From contig JADLBC010000060.1 of assembly GCA_020847985.1 (NCBI GenBank), positions 62,001 through 126,000 on the forward strand: a DNA stretch of 64,000 bases, given 5' to 3'. The position numbers and the translations under genes were made by a program. The notes under the pieces were generated by a model. That model did no database searches. It saw only the letters and a list, made by a program, of their open reading frames with translations, and was not told the DNA's origin. How positions within the stretch are numbered: the stretch's first letter is position 1; each line of letters starts with the position of its first letter. This DNA is from Dehalococcoidia bacterium. GTDB lineage: Bacteria; Chloroflexota; Dehalococcoidia; Tepidiformales; Tepidiformaceae. This document shows, one piece after another, positions 18,264-28,089 of this stretch.

Positions 18264-18293
18264 TTGCGCGGGCGCCCACGCGGCCGGTACGGT
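18264..18293 (+). promoter_or_regulatory. Candidate promoter for the nitroreductase gene at 18317
   Basis: TTGCGC (18264-18269) and TACGGT (18288-18293) are separated by 18 bases. The expected start would leave a leader of about 17 bases that contains the GGGAGG ribosome-binding site. Confidence 0.35.
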
Positions 18294-18316
18294 TCGCGGC
18301 ACAGCAGGGAGGACGC

Positions 18317-18892
18317 ATGGATATCACCGAAGTCGAACAGCTCATGGCCACGCAGCGCGCGGTGCGCCGGTTTCGCGACGAGCCCGTCGAGGACGCCACC
18401 ATCGAGCGCGTGCTCGCGGCGGCGACGCGGGCGCCCAGCGCGCGGAACATCCAGCCGTGGCGCTTCGTGGTGGTGCGCGACCCGGAGACGAAGGGCCGTC
18501 TCGGGGAGATCTTCGATGAACTCGGCCAGCAGATGTATGGCCCGAACGCACCCGACCACGACCACTGGCGGGATGTGCCAGTGCTCGTCGTCGTGTGCGC
18601 GGAGATGGTCTTCGGGCGCGATGCGGGCGGCGAGTCGGCGCTCGCGGCTTCGGTTTATCCCGCCGTGCAGAACCTGCTGCTGGCCGCCCACGCGATCGGC
18701 CTGGGGACGGTGCTGACGACGCGCTGGAAGCGGCGCGAGGCCGAACTGCGACCCCTGCTGAGGCTCCCCGAGAACGTGAGCGTGCTGGCGATCGTGCCCA
18801 TGGGCTGGCCTGACCGGGCATATGGGAAGAACCGCCGCGCGCCCGTCGCCGGCGTCATTTCGCGGGAGCGATTCGGAACCCCCTGGCGATAG
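18317..18892 (+). CDS. Nitroreductase-family FMN-dependent oxidoreductase
   Basis: The 191-residue protein carries the nitroreductase signatures: an N-terminal RAVRRFRDEPV (FMN phosphate contact), RAPSARNIQPWRFVVV, and ASVYPAVQNLLLAAHAIGLG with the C-terminal LAIVPMGWPD. Such proteins use NAD(P)H to reduce nitro, quinone or enone groups or carry out unusual FMN chemistry. The true substrate is unknown. The ATG follows GGGAGGACGC. It is divergent from the acyl-CoA dehydrogenase and precedes the ADP-forming synthetase. Confidence 0.9.
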   Translation: MDITEVEQLMATQRAVRRFRDEPVEDATIERVLAAATRAPSARNIQPWRFVVVRDPETKGRLGEIFDELGQQMYGPNAPDHDHWRDVPVLVVVCAEMVFGRDAGGESALAASVYPAVQNLLLAAHAIGLGTVLTTRWKRREAELRPLLRLPENVSVLAIVPMGWPDRAYGKNRRAPVAGVISRERFGTPWR

Positions 18893-19031
18893 ACGCGCGC
18901 CAAATTGACAGGCATGGCGGGCGGGCCGTAGAAGGGTTCTACCTTGCCGCCTTTTCCGGCCGGGTCCAAACCCCACCATTCGAGCCGCCCGCCCCGGCGT
19001 GAGCGCGCCATTCGGAAGGAGCCCCGCACCA

Positions 19032-21155
19032 GTGACCGAAAGCACGACGACGATCTTCGAGGCGGCGAAGGCCGAGGGCCGCAGCCTGCTCACTCCTGCC
19101 GAGGCGCGCGCGCTCTGCGAGCAGTACGGCATCCCCATGCCGAAGGATGCGACCGCGACGACGGCCGACGAGGCAGTCGCGATCGCCGGGGGTTTCGGCT
19201 ACCCGGTGGTGCTGAAGATCGTCTCGCCCGACATCAGCCACAAGACCGACGCGGGCGGCGTGATCGCGGGCGTAGCCGATGCCGATGGCGTGCGCACGGG
19301 CTTCGAGACCATCGTCGCGAACGCGAAGCGGTACGACGCCAACGCACGCATCTCGGGCGTGCAGGTGCAGCAGATGGCGCCCGCGGGCCGCGAGGTGATC
19401 GTCGGCGCCGTAACCGACCCGAGCTTCGGCAAGCTGGTGGCATTCGGCATCGGCGGGGTGCTGGTGGAAGTGCTCAAGGACGTGACCTTCCGGCTCGCGC
19501 CGGTTTCGAACGAAGACGCCCGCCGCATGCTTGAGAGCATCAAGGCCGGGCAGCTGCTCAACGGCGTTCGCGGCAGCGCGCCGGTCGATAAGGCGGCGCT
19601 GGCGGGCATCATCGAAACCGTCGGCCGGATCGTCGCGGAGCACCCGGAGATCGAGGAACTGGACCTGAACCCGGTGATCGCGAGCGAACACGGCGCCCTC
19701 GCGGTGGATGTGCGCATCGCGGTGAACTTCGAGCCCCGCCACGTGCCGAACCGTCCCCCGCACGACGAAATCGTGCGCGCCATGAACCGCATCATGAAGC
19801 CGGACGCCGTGGCCGTCATCGGCGCCTCCGCGGAGGAGGGCAAGATCGGCAACTCCGTGATGAAGAACCTCATCAACGGTGGCTACGAGGGCACCATCTA
19901 CCCGATTCACCCCAAGGCGGAGAGCATCGAGGGGATCAAGGCGTACAAGTCGGTGAAGGACGTCGAGGGCGTGATCGACGTGGCCGTGTTCGCGATCCCG
20001 GCGGCGCTCGTGCCGAACGCGCTCAAGGAGTGCGGCGAAAAGAGCATCCCCGGGGCCGTCCTCATCCCCTCCGGCTTCGCCGAGACTGGCAATGTCGATG
20101 CCCAGCGTGAACTCCAGGAGATTGGCAAGCAATACGGCGTGCGACTGATGGGCCCGAACATCTACGGCTTCTACTACACGCACAAGAATCTCTGCGCGAC
20201 GTTCTGCACGGCCTACACGGTGAAGGGCCAGGCGGCGCTGTCGTCCCAGTCGGGCGGCATCGGGATGGCCATCGTGGGCTTCAGCCGGTCGGCGCAGATG
20301 GGCGTCTCGGCGATCGTCGGGCTCGGCAACAAGTCTGACATCGACGAGGACGACCTGCTCGCCTTCTTCGAACAGGACGACAACACGCAGGTCATCGCCC
20401 AGCACTTCGAGGACCTCAAGGATGGCCGCGCCTTCGCGGAGGTGGCGAAGCGGGTTTCGAAGCAGAAGCCGATCATCGCGCTCAAGGCGGGACGAACGGC
20501 CGCCGGGGCGCGCGCCGCGAGTTCGCACACGGGCGCGCTCGCCGGCAACGACAAGGTGTACGACGACGTGCTGGAGCACGCCGGCGTCATTCGCGCGAAG
20601 ACCCTGCGCGACCTGCTGGAGTTCGCGCGGGGCGTGCCGGCGCTGCCCACGCCCAAGGGCGAAAACGTCATCATCATCACCGGCGCGGGCGGGTCGGGCG
20701 TGCTGCTTTCGGATTCGTGCGTCGATAACGGGCTTTCGCTGATGAAGATGCCCGACGACCTGGACGCCGCCTTCCGGAAGTTCATCCCGCCCTTCGGCGC
20801 CGCCGGCAACCCCGTCGATATCACGGGCGGGGAGCCGCCATCGACCTACAAGGCGACGATCCAGCTTGCGCTCGAGGACGATCGCATCCACTCGATCATC
20901 CTGGGCTACTGGCACACCATCATCACGCCGCCGATGGTCTTCGCGAACCTCGTGGTCGACATCGTGGAAGAGATGAAGGCGAAGGGCATCACGAAGCCGA
21001 TTGTGGCCTCGCTCGCGGGCGACGTGGAGGTGGAGGAGGCGTCGGAGTTCCTCTACCAGCACGGCATCCCGGCTTACGCCTACTCCACCGAGATCCCGGT
21101 GCAGGTGCTGGGGGCGAAGTACAAGTGGGCGCGCGGCGCGGGGCTGGTCCGCTAA
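19032..21155 (+). CDS. ADP-forming acyl-CoA synthetase (ATP-grasp first, NDP-forming ACD family)
   Basis: This protein of about 707 residues fuses the two subunits of an NDP-forming acyl-CoA synthetase. Residues 1-240 are the ATP-grasp (beta) part, with YGIPMP, GYPVVLKIVSPDISHKTD and ELDLNPVI. Then come a CoA-binding Rossmann domain (AVIGASAEEGKIGNSV) and ligase-CoA domains with the phospho-His in SSHTGALAG. It links acyl-CoA and acid interconversion to ADP/ATP. GTG 19032 is preferred because AAGGAG lies about 10 bases upstream; GTG 18999 is an alternative. The order ATP-grasp then CoA-binding is the reverse of the classical acetyl-CoA synthetase fusion. Confidence 0.92.
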   Translation: MTESTTTIFEAAKAEGRSLLTPAEARALCEQYGIPMPKDATATTADEAVAIAGGFGYPVVLKIVSPDISHKTDAGGVIAGVADADGVRTGFETIVANAKRYDANARISGVQVQQMAPAGREVIVGAVTDPSFGKLVAFGIGGVLVEVLKDVTFRLAPVSNEDARRMLESIKAGQLLNGVRGSAPVDKAALAGIIETVGRIVAEHPEIEELDLNPVIASEHGALAVDVRIAVNFEPRHVPNRPPHDEIVRAMNRIMKPDAVAVIGASAEEGKIGNSVMKNLINGGYEGTIYPIHPKAESIEGIKAYKSVKDVEGVIDVAVFAIPAALVPNALKECGEKSIPGAVLIPSGFAETGNVDAQRELQEIGKQYGVRLMGPNIYGFYYTHKNLCATFCTAYTVKGQAALSSQSGGIGMAIVGFSRSAQMGVSAIVGLGNKSDIDEDDLLAFFEQDDNTQVIAQHFEDLKDGRAFAEVAKRVSKQKPIIALKAGRTAAGARAASSHTGALAGNDKVYDDVLEHAGVIRAKTLRDLLEFARGVPALPTPKGENVIIITGAGGSGVLLSDSCVDNGLSLMKMPDDLDAAFRKFIPPFGAAGNPVDITGGEPPSTYKATIQLALEDDRIHSIILGYWHTIITPPMVFANLVVDIVEEMKAKGITKPIVASLAGDVEVEEASEFLYQHGIPAYAYSTEIPVQVLGAKYKWARGAGLVR

Positions 21156-21171
21156 CGGCGAAAGCGCGCGG

Positions 21172-21417
21172 TCAGTGGCGGGTGTCGCCGCTGACCGCGC
21201 TCTCGGGACGATCGGGGAGGAGCCGCACGGCTTCCTCGGCGAGGGCGTGCAGCCCGGTGCCACCGGCCTCGACGTAGGCGATGATCTGGCGGCGCATGCG
21301 CGGCTCCCAGAACATGCGCAGGTGGTTCACCACGCCGGGAAGCCCCTCTTCGTGCGGGTAGGTCGCGAAGAAGAGCGCGATCTGGTTCGCCTTGTGGACC
21401 ATCACTTCGTTCGTCAC
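21172..21417 (-). CDS. fdsD: Formate dehydrogenase delta subunit
   Basis: The frame begins at a GTG whose GTGA overlaps the stop of fdsA, giving 81 residues: MVHKANQIALFFATYPHEE and FWEPRMRRQIIAYVEAGG are characteristic of FdsD. FdsD is a small subunit of soluble NAD-dependent molybdenum formate dehydrogenases that is needed for their maturation or activity. It is the last gene of the operon and ends 16 bases from the convergent acyl-CoA synthetase. Confidence 0.88.
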   Translation of the reverse strand: MTNEVMVHKANQIALFFATYPHEEGLPGVVNHLRMFWEPRMRRQIIAYVEAGGTGLHALAEEAVRLLPDRPESAVSGDTRH

Positions 21418-24251
21418 TGGCCGGGCGCCCCCGCCGCGAGCCGCGTGGTCTCGATCCGCATGGCTTCGTGGGCCTCCTGCCAAGCGGCACGACGGTACGT
21501 CTTTGCCACCTGCACCGCCGTCACCTTGTACTCCGGGCAGTCCGTCGCCCAGTCCGCGAACTCGGTCGTCACGACGTTCGCACCCGTGCCAGGGTGATGG
21601 AAGGTGGTGTAGACGACCCCGGGCTGCATCCGTTCGGAGACACGCGCGGGGAGGGTGGTTTCGCCCTCACGGCTCGCGAGCGCGACGAGGTCGCCATCGG
21701 CGATGCCGCGGTTCTCGGCGTCCCAGGGGTGGATTTCGAGCACGTCCTCGGCGTGCCAGGCGACGTTCGCGGTCCGCCGCGTCTGCGCGCCGACGTTGTA
21801 CTGCGAAAGGATGCGGCCCGTGGTGAGGAGCAGCGGGAAGCGGTCCGTCGTCTTCTCATCGGTGGCGATGTACTCGGTGATCATGAACTGGCCCTTGCCG
21901 CGCACGAAGCCGTCGGCGTGCATGATTGGCGTGCCCTCGGGGGCGCGGTCGTTGCAGGGCCACTGGATGCTGCCGAGGCGCTCAATCTTCTCGTAGGTGA
22001 CGCCGGCGAACGTGGGGGTGAGGCGCGCGATCTCGGCCATGATCTCGGCGGGGTGGGTGTAGGCCATCGGGTAGCCGAGGGCGTTCGAAAGCGCGATCGT
22101 GATCTCCCAATCGGCCATGCCGCCCTTCGGCGCGACCGCCTTCCGCACGCGGCTGATGCGCCGTTCGGCGTTGGTAAAGGTGCCGTCCTTCTCCAGGAAG
22201 GTGGAGCCGGGCAGGAAGACGTGGGCGTAGCTGGCGGTCTCGTTCAGGAAGAGGTCCTGGACGACGACGCACTCCATGGCCGCGAGCCCCGCGGCGACGT
22301 GCTTCGTATTGGGGTCCGACTGGGCGATGTCCTCACCCTGGATGTAGAGGCCCTTGAAGCTGCCATCGATGGCGGCGTCGAGCATGTTCGGGATGCGCAG
22401 GCCGGGCTCACCCTTGAGGCCGACCGCCCACGCCTCCTCGAAGACGGCGCGCACGCCATCATCGGAGACGTGACGATAGCCCGAGAATTCGTGCGGGAAC
22501 GAGCCCATGTCGCAGGAGCCCTGGACGTTGTTCTGGCCGCGCAGCGGATTCACGCCCACACCCCGGCGGCCGATGTTGCCAGTGGCCATGGCGAGATTGG
22601 CCATGCCCATCACCATCGTCGAGCCCTGGCTGTGTTCGGTGACGCCGAGGCCGTAGTACACGGCGGCGTTCCCGCCCGTGGCGTACAGCCGCGCGGCCCC
22701 GCGCACATCGGCCGCGGGCACACCGGTGGTGGCCTCGACGGCCTCCGGGGCGTGCCGTGGGTCGGCGATGAACTCGCGCCAGCGCGCAAACGCATCGCCT
22801 TCGCACCGTTCGGCGACAAAGGGCTCGTTCACCAGCCCTTCGGTGACGATGACGTGTGCCATCGCGTTCACGATGGCGACGTTCGTCCCCGGGCGAAGCG
22901 CGAGGTGGTAATCGGCGGCGACGTGCGGCGTCTTCACGAGGTCGATGCGCCGCGGGTCGATGACGATGAGGCGGGCGCCTTCGCGGAGGCGGCGCTTCAT
23001 GCGGCTGCCGAACACCGGGTGCGCGTCCGTCGGGTTCGCGCCGATCACGACAATGACGTCCGCCTCCTCGACGGAATCGAAGTCCTGCGTGCCGGCGGAG
23101 GTGCCGAACGTGTTCTTGAGGCCATAGCCCGTGGGCGAATGGCAGACGCGCGCGCAGGTATCGACGTTGTTGTTGCCGAAGGCCGCGCGAATGAGCTTTT
23201 GCACGAGGAAGGTCTCTTCGTTCGTGCAGCGCGAGGACGTGATGCCGCCGATCGAGTCCGCGCCGTACTCGGCCTGGATCCGCTTGAACTCGGAGGCGGC
23301 ATAGGCGATGGCTTCTTCCCAGGACACCTTGCGCCACGGGTCGCGGGTGCTCTTGCGAATCATGGGGTCGAGGATGCGGTCCTGGTGGGTGGTGTAGCCC
23401 CAGGCGAAGCGGCCCTTCACGCAGGAGTGTCCGTGGTTCGCCTGGCCATCCTTGAAGGGCACCATGCGCACGACCTCGCCGCCCTGCATCTCCGCCTTGA
23501 AGGAGCAGCCGACGCCGCAGTAGGCGCAGGTCGTGACGACGCTGTGGTCGGGCTGCCCGGCTTCGATGACGCTCTTCTCCAGGAGCGTGGCCGTGGGGCA
23601 GGCCTGGACGCAGGCGCCGCAGGAGACGCACTCAGAGTCGAGGAAGAGCATGTCGCCGGCCGAGATCTTCGAGGCGAAGCCGCGGCCCTTCACGGTCAGC
23701 GCGAATGTCCCCTGCGTTTCCTCGCAGGCGCGGACGCAGCGCGAGCAGACGATGCACTTCGCGGGATCGAAGGTGAAGTAGGGGTTGGACTCGTCCTTTG
23801 CGGCATCGAGGTGGTTCGCGCCGGGGGCGTAGCGCACCTCGCGCAGGCCGACAGCGCCGGCCATGTCCTGCAGTTCGCAGTCGCCGTTGGCGGGGCAGGT
23901 GAGGCAATCGAGCGGGTGGTCGGAGATGTAGAGCTCCATCACGCCGCGGCGAAGCTTCGCGAGCTTGCCATTCTGCGTCGTCACCTTCATGCCCGCCTCG
24001 GCCGGTGTGGTGCAGGATGCGGGGGTGCCCTTGCGCCCTTCGATTTCGACCAGGCAGAGACGGCAGGATCCGAACGGGTCCAGGCTGTCCGTGGCGCAGA
24101 GACGAGGGATACGCGTGCCCGCCTCCATCGCCGCGCGCATGACGGAAGAGCCTTCGGGGACGGTCACGGCCGTGCCATCGATCTCGAGGGTCACGAGTTG
24201 GCTGCTGTCGCTGGCGGGGGTGCCGAAGTCGATTTCCTTGATGAGTGTCAT
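21414..24251 (-). CDS. fdsA: NAD-dependent formate dehydrogenase, molybdopterin catalytic alpha subunit
   Basis: FdsA oxidises formate at a Mo/W-bis-MGD centre. The 945-residue protein has an N-terminal [2Fe-2S] domain (C52, C63, C66, C80), a His/Cys cluster (H112, C116, C119, C125) and two [4Fe-4S] ferredoxin motifs (C166-C176 and C208-C218). The Moco domain follows with its [4Fe-4S] ligands C242, C245, C249 and C277. The metal ligand is Cys370 in TCARVCHSPTG, so this is a cysteine and not a selenocysteine enzyme. ATG 24251 is chosen since upstream in-frame sequence overlaps fdsB. Confidence 0.97.
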   Translation of the reverse strand: MTLIKEIDFGTPASDSSQLVTLEIDGTAVTVPEGSSVMRAAMEAGTRIPRLCATDSLDPFGSCRLCLVEIEGRKGTPASCTTPAEAGMKVTTQNGKLAKLRRGVMELYISDHPLDCLTCPANGDCELQDMAGAVGLREVRYAPGANHLDAAKDESNPYFTFDPAKCIVCSRCVRACEETQGTFALTVKGRGFASKISAGDMLFLDSECVSCGACVQACPTATLLEKSVIEAGQPDHSVVTTCAYCGVGCSFKAEMQGGEVVRMVPFKDGQANHGHSCVKGRFAWGYTTHQDRILDPMIRKSTRDPWRKVSWEEAIAYAASEFKRIQAEYGADSIGGITSSRCTNEETFLVQKLIRAAFGNNNVDTCARVCHSPTGYGLKNTFGTSAGTQDFDSVEEADVIVVIGANPTDAHPVFGSRMKRRLREGARLIVIDPRRIDLVKTPHVAADYHLALRPGTNVAIVNAMAHVIVTEGLVNEPFVAERCEGDAFARWREFIADPRHAPEAVEATTGVPAADVRGAARLYATGGNAAVYYGLGVTEHSQGSTMVMGMANLAMATGNIGRRGVGVNPLRGQNNVQGSCDMGSFPHEFSGYRHVSDDGVRAVFEEAWAVGLKGEPGLRIPNMLDAAIDGSFKGLYIQGEDIAQSDPNTKHVAAGLAAMECVVVQDLFLNETASYAHVFLPGSTFLEKDGTFTNAERRISRVRKAVAPKGGMADWEITIALSNALGYPMAYTHPAEIMAEIARLTPTFAGVTYEKIERLGSIQWPCNDRAPEGTPIMHADGFVRGKGQFMITEYIATDEKTTDRFPLLLTTGRILSQYNVGAQTRRTANVAWHAEDVLEIHPWDAENRGIADGDLVALASREGETTLPARVSERMQPGVVYTTFHHPGTGANVVTTEFADWATDCPEYKVTAVQVAKTYRRAAWQEAHEAMRIETTRLAAGAPGQ

Positions 24252-24262
24252 GGCGACCCTCC

Positions 24263-25825
24263 TCAGCCGCTCGTGGCGGCGATGGTGACCGCCGGGGCGC
24301 GGTCGAAGTCTTCGGGGAAGTGGCGCAGGGCGCTGCGCACGGGGTTGGGCGTGAGGCCGCCGAGGGCGCAGAGCGAGGCATCGGCGAGCACTTCGCAAAG
24401 GTCGTCGAGCAGTGCCAGGTTCGCCGGGACATCCGCTCGCGCGAGGACCTGGTCGATGACTTCGACGCCGCGCGTGGAGCCGATCCGGCAGGGGGTGCAC
24501 TTGCCGCAGCTTTCGGCCGCGCAGAACTCCATGGCGAAGCGGGCCTGGCGGGCCATATCGACGGTGTCATCGAAGACGACGATGCCGCCGTGGCCGAGCA
24601 TGCCGCCAACGGCGGCGAGCGCTTCGTAGTCGATGGGCGTGTCGAGCAGGCTCTCCGGGAGGTAGGCGCCGAGGGGGCCGCCAACCTGGACCGCGCGCAG
24701 GGGACGGCCGCTGGCGGTGCCGCCGCCGAAGCCTTCGATCGCATCGCGCATGGTGATTCCGAACGCCTTCTCGACGAGGCCGCCCCGGCGCATGTTGCCC
24801 GCGAGTTGCAGCGGCATCGTCCCCCGGGAGCGGCCCATGCCGTAGTTCGCGTAGAAGGCGGCGCCCTCGGCGAGGATGGTGGGCACGGCGGCGAACGAGA
24901 GCAGGTTGTTCACCACCGTGGGCTGCCCGAAGAGGCCCTGGATGGCCGGCAGCGGCGGGCGATAGCGCACCAGGCCGCGCTTGCCCTCGAGGCTCTCCAG
25001 GAGGGAGGTTTCTTCGCCGCAGATGTAGGCGCCCGCCCCCAGCCGCGCCTCGATATCGAACGCGTGGGCGCTCCCGCTGACGCGTTCGCCGAGCAGCCCG
25101 GCCTCGCGCGCGATGTGGATGGCACGGCTGAACGCGCGGAAGGCGTGTGGGTATTCGGAGCGGATGTAGATGTACCCCTTCGTCGCACCAACGGCGATCC
25201 CGGCGATGGTCATGCCCTCGATGAGGAGGAAGGGGTCGCCCTCCATGAGCATGCGGTCGGCGAAGGTGCCGCTGTCGCCCTCGTCGGCGTTCGCGACGAT
25301 GTACTTCTGGCCCGCGGGCTGTTCGAGCACCGTGCGCCACTTGATGCCGGTGGGGAAGCCGGCGCCACCACGGCCGCGCAGGCCGGAGGCGGCGACCTCC
25401 TCGACGATCGCGGCGGGTGTCAGCGCCAGGGCACGCGCGAGGCCGCGGTAGCCGCCGTGGGCGCGATAGTCATCGAGCGAGAACGGGTCGGTGACGCCGC
25501 AGCGCGCGAAGGTCAGCCGCTCCTGGTTCGCGAGATAGGGAATCGCTTCGGTGAGGCCGTGGCAGAGGGCGCCGGGCTTGCCTTCGAGCAGCCCGCCATC
25601 GAGCAGTGCCGGCACGTCCGCGGGGGCAACGGGTCCGTAGGCGATGCGGCCCGCGGCGGTTTCCACTTCGACCAGCGGTTCGAGCCAGAACATGCCACGC
25701 GAGCCGTTGCGGATGATTTCGATGCTCACACCCCGGGCCGGGGCTTCGCGCGCGAGCGCCTCCGCGACCTCCTCGGCGCCGACGGACAGCGCCGCCGCGT
25801 CGCCGGGGACGAACACGCGGGTCAC
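24263..25825 (-). CDS. fdsB: Formate dehydrogenase beta subunit (NuoF-like, NADH/FMN)
   Basis: The 520-residue protein passes electrons from FdsA to NAD+. A shortened thioredoxin-like N-terminus precedes the NuoF core: [13 protein letters not shown] (NAD/FMN-binding), [29 protein letters not shown], and [13 protein letters not shown] with the [4Fe-4S] cysteines. It starts with GTG, and its GTGA overlaps the fdsG stop. It lies 11 bases before fdsA. Confidence 0.95.
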   Translation of the reverse strand: MTRVFVPGDAAALSVGAEEVAEALAREAPARGVSIEIIRNGSRGMFWLEPLVEVETAAGRIAYGPVAPADVPALLDGGLLEGKPGALCHGLTEAIPYLANQERLTFARCGVTDPFSLDDYRAHGGYRGLARALALTPAAIVEEVAASGLRGRGGAGFPTGIKWRTVLEQPAGQKYIVANADEGDSGTFADRMLMEGDPFLLIEGMTIAGIAVGATKGYIYIRSEYPHAFRAFSRAIHIAREAGLLGERVSGSAHAFDIEARLGAGAYICGEETSLLESLEGKRGLVRYRPPLPAIQGLFGQPTVVNNLLSFAAVPTILAEGAAFYANYGMGRSRGTMPLQLAGNMRRGGLVEKAFGITMRDAIEGFGGGTASGRPLRAVQVGGPLGAYLPESLLDTPIDYEALAAVGGMLGHGGIVVFDDTVDMARQARFAMEFCAAESCGKCTPCRIGSTRGVEVIDQVLARADVPANLALLDDLCEVLADASLCALGGLTPNPVRSALRHFPEDFDRAPAVTIAATSG

Positions 25826-26343
25826 GAGCGCGCCTCCGCGATGAGCCGGTCGATGGTCGCGGAGGAGACGCGGCCGTGGAGGCGGCCATCGAGCATCACC
25901 GCCGGGGAGAGCGCGCAATTCCCGAGGCAGTACACGGTCTCGACGGTGATGGCGCCATCGGGCGTCGTGCCGCCCATCTCAACGCCGAGGCGGTCGAGCA
26001 CGTGCCCGGTGAGCGGCTCGCTGCCCATGGCCTGGCACGATTCGGCGCGGCAGACCTTGAGGATGTGGCGGCCCGGGGGCTCCTCGCGGAAGTCGGCGTA
26101 GAAGCCGATCACGCCAACGACCTCGGCGCGCGACAGGTTCAGCCCTTCGGCGACGAGCGGGACGGCGCGCGCATCGATGAAGCCGAAATCCTCCTGGAGC
26201 GCGTGGAGGATGGGTAGGAGCGCACCCGGCACGCCGTCGTACGCGGCGATGAGGGCGCGCACGCGGGGAGCTTCGTCCCAGTGCGCGGCGGGCGCGGGCG
26301 CTCCCGCCCCATTCGACGCGTCCCACCGGTCGCGTTTCGGCAT
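25822..26343 (-). CDS. fdsG: Formate dehydrogenase gamma subunit (NuoE-like)
   Basis: The 173-residue subunit binds a [2Fe-2S] cluster in a thioredoxin-like fold, with [10 protein letters not shown] and, further on, CLGNCALSP supplying the four cysteines. The helical front half ([29 protein letters not shown]) matches NuoE. The ATG at 26343 is preceded by GAGAGGAGAA. It couples to fdsB through a 4-base overlap. Confidence 0.95.
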   Translation of the reverse strand: MPKRDRWDASNGAGAPAPAAHWDEAPRVRALIAAYDGVPGALLPILHALQEDFGFIDARAVPLVAEGLNLSRAEVVGVIGFYADFREEPPGRHILKVCRAESCQAMGSEPLTGHVLDRLGVEMGGTTPDGAITVETVYCLGNCALSPAVMLDGRLHGRVSSATIDRLIAEARS

Positions 26344-26374
26344 GGCGACATTCTCCTCTCGCGGGCGCTGGCCG

Positions 26375-27226
26375 TCAGCCCTGGATGCGCTCGCGCCCGG
26401 TGTACACGTTGAAGTTGCCGGGTCTGACAAATCCTACCAGTGTCATGCTGAATGACTCCGCAAGGTCGATGGCCAGGCTCGAGGGCGCGCCCACGGCGCA
26501 GACCACGGGAATGCGCGCCACCAGCGCCTTCTGGAGCAGTTCGAAGCTGGCGCGGCCACTCAGGAGCAGCACATGACCGCCGAGGTCGGTCCGGCCCGCG
26601 AGCAGCTGTTCGCCGATGACCTTATCGAGCGCGTTGTGGCGGCCGACGTCCTCCTTCATCGCCACGAGCGTGCCGTCGGGGGCGAAGAGGCCTGCGGCGT
26701 GGATGCCTCCGGTGGCGGCGAATCCGGCCTGCGCATGGCGCAGCGCCGTGGGCATGGCGAGGATGGCGTCCGGGGCGACCCGCAGGCCCGGGGGGACGGC
26801 GGCGCAACCCTGCACTTCGAGCGCATCGAGCGTGGCCTTGCCGCAGACGCCACAGCTGGAGGTGGTGAAGAAGTTCCGTTCCAGGCGCGAGGGGTCGAAT
26901 TCGAGGCCGGGCCGCAGCGTCACCGTGACGATGTTGAAGGCCTGGTCTTCGTCCTCATCCGGGCAGTAGGAGACATCGACGATGTCATCAAGCGCGCGGA
27001 CGATTCCTTCGCCGAAGAGGAAGCCGGCGGCGAGCGCGAAGTCGTCGCCGGGGGTGCGCATGGTGATGGCGATGCTGCGCCGCTGGAGTCCGCCGCCGGC
27101 CTCCCAGAGGAGGCGGATCTCCATGGGCTCCTCGCAGGAAACCGCGTCGTCGACGCAGACCCAGGCGCCATCGCGGAATCGTTGGATGGGCCGGTGCGTT
27201 TCGCGCGCGGGGCGTTGCGCATCCAT
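26375..27226 (-). CDS. fdhD: Formate dehydrogenase accessory sulfurtransferase FdhD
   Basis: FdhD passes sulfur from a cysteine desulfurase to the molybdenum cofactor of formate dehydrogenase. The 283-residue protein contains the essential [11 protein letters not shown] motif, [13 protein letters not shown] and [13 protein letters not shown], all typical. It is the first gene of the formate dehydrogenase operon, 31 bases ahead of fdsG. The ATG at 27226 lies 6 bases after TATGCT, suggesting that the whole operon transcript may begin without a leader. Confidence 0.95.
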   Translation of the reverse strand: MDAQRPARETHRPIQRFRDGAWVCVDDAVSCEEPMEIRLLWEAGGGLQRRSIAITMRTPGDDFALAAGFLFGEGIVRALDDIVDVSYCPDEDEDQAFNIVTVTLRPGLEFDPSRLERNFFTTSSCGVCGKATLDALEVQGCAAVPPGLRVAPDAILAMPTALRHAQAGFAATGGIHAAGLFAPDGTLVAMKEDVGRHNALDKVIGEQLLAGRTDLGGHVLLLSGRASFELLQKALVARIPVVCAVGAPSSLAIDLAESFSMTLVGFVRPGNFNVYTGRERIQG

Positions 27227-27232
27227 CGAGCC

Positions 27233-27238
27233 AGCATA
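27233..27238 (-). promoter_or_regulatory. -10-like hexamer TATGCT before fdhD
   Basis: On the minus strand TATGCT ends 6 bases before the fdhD ATG, which has no Shine-Dalgarno. It is the probable promoter element for the formate dehydrogenase operon. Confidence 0.45.
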
Positions 27239-27334
27239 GCCGATGCGGATTTCGCCCTTGAAGGCCCGCGGGCGGAGTCGCGCGCGATGCCGTACAGTCC
27301 GGAACGACCCCCGCGAAACACGATGGAGACAACC

Positions 27335-27997
27335 ATGGCCGAAACGCTCCCGCCGCCCGCCGGTATTGACGTCCTCGAGGCGATGTACACCACGCGCGCG
27401 ATGCGCCGCCTCAAGCCCGACCCCATCCCCGCGGGGACGCTGCGGGCGATCCTGGACGCGGCGATTCGCGGCCCGAGCGGCGGGAACTCGCAGGGCTGGG
27501 CGTTCCTCGCCGTTCAGGACGCGGAGCTGAAGCAGGGGCTCGAACGGATCTATCAGCCGCTGCTGGAGGCGCTGTTCCACGAGGGCGGCCCGTACTACAA
27601 GCCGCTCCATTCGGACGACGCGGAGCTGGCGGCGCGCACGAAGAAGATGGCGGATTCGGCCAGCCACCTCGCGCACCACATGCACGAGGCGCCGGTGATT
27701 ATCGTCCCCTGCGTGCGCACGGGCGGCCGGCCGACAGACATCTCGACGGGCTCGTCGATCTACCCCGCGGTGCAAAACCTGATGATCGCGGCGCGCGCCT
27801 ACGGCATCGGCAGCACGCTCACGACGGTCCACCGGCTGCGCCAGGACGAGGTTCGCACGCTGCTCGGCATCCCCTCGGATTGGGAAACGGCCGCGCTCAT
27901 TCCGCTCGGGTACCCGAAGGGGCGCTGGGGAGTGGCCGCCCGCCGCCCGGTGGAGGAAGTCGCGTTCGGCGACCGCTGGGGTTCGCCGCTGCCCTGA
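27335..27997 (+). CDS. Nitroreductase-family FMN-dependent oxidoreductase
   Basis: The 220-residue protein has TTRAMRRLKPDPIP, IRGPSGGNSQGWAF and SSIYPAVQNLMIAARAYGIG, as in the nitroreductase family, with a C-terminal ALIPLGYPKGRWG. It is related to but clearly different from the gene at 18317 (longer, with an insertion around residues 70-110 rich in His and Met). ATG 27335 is chosen because GGAG lies 6 bases upstream; a second ATG 12 bases earlier is possible. The substrate is unknown. Confidence 0.9.
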   Translation: MAETLPPPAGIDVLEAMYTTRAMRRLKPDPIPAGTLRAILDAAIRGPSGGNSQGWAFLAVQDAELKQGLERIYQPLLEALFHEGGPYYKPLHSDDAELAARTKKMADSASHLAHHMHEAPVIIVPCVRTGGRPTDISTGSSIYPAVQNLMIAARAYGIGSTLTTVHRLRQDEVRTLLGIPSDWETAALIPLGYPKGRWGVAARRPVEEVAFGDRWGSPLP

Positions 27998-28089
27998 CCG
28001 GGCGGGCCCGCGGCCGGTCGCTCCGGGGGTTCGTTGGACGGTGTCGTGGTACGCTGCCGGCCACGTTCCGTATTCACGAAGGAGTAGTG

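Noticed and set aside
24000-24251. Possible selenocysteine formate dehydrogenase
   Set aside because: The metal ligand codon is Cys (TCARVCHSPTG) and there is no in-frame TGA in the active-site region.
21468-24629. Long plus-strand open frame (over 1000 codons) opposite fdsA
   Set aside because: It is a shadow of fdsA. The real gene shows six iron-sulfur motif groups and a Moco domain, while the shadow has none.
28034-28055. TTGGAC ... TACGCT before mdh as a promoter
   Set aside because: The two boxes are only 10 bases apart, too close for a sigma-70 promoter. Only the GGAG ribosome-binding site is supported.
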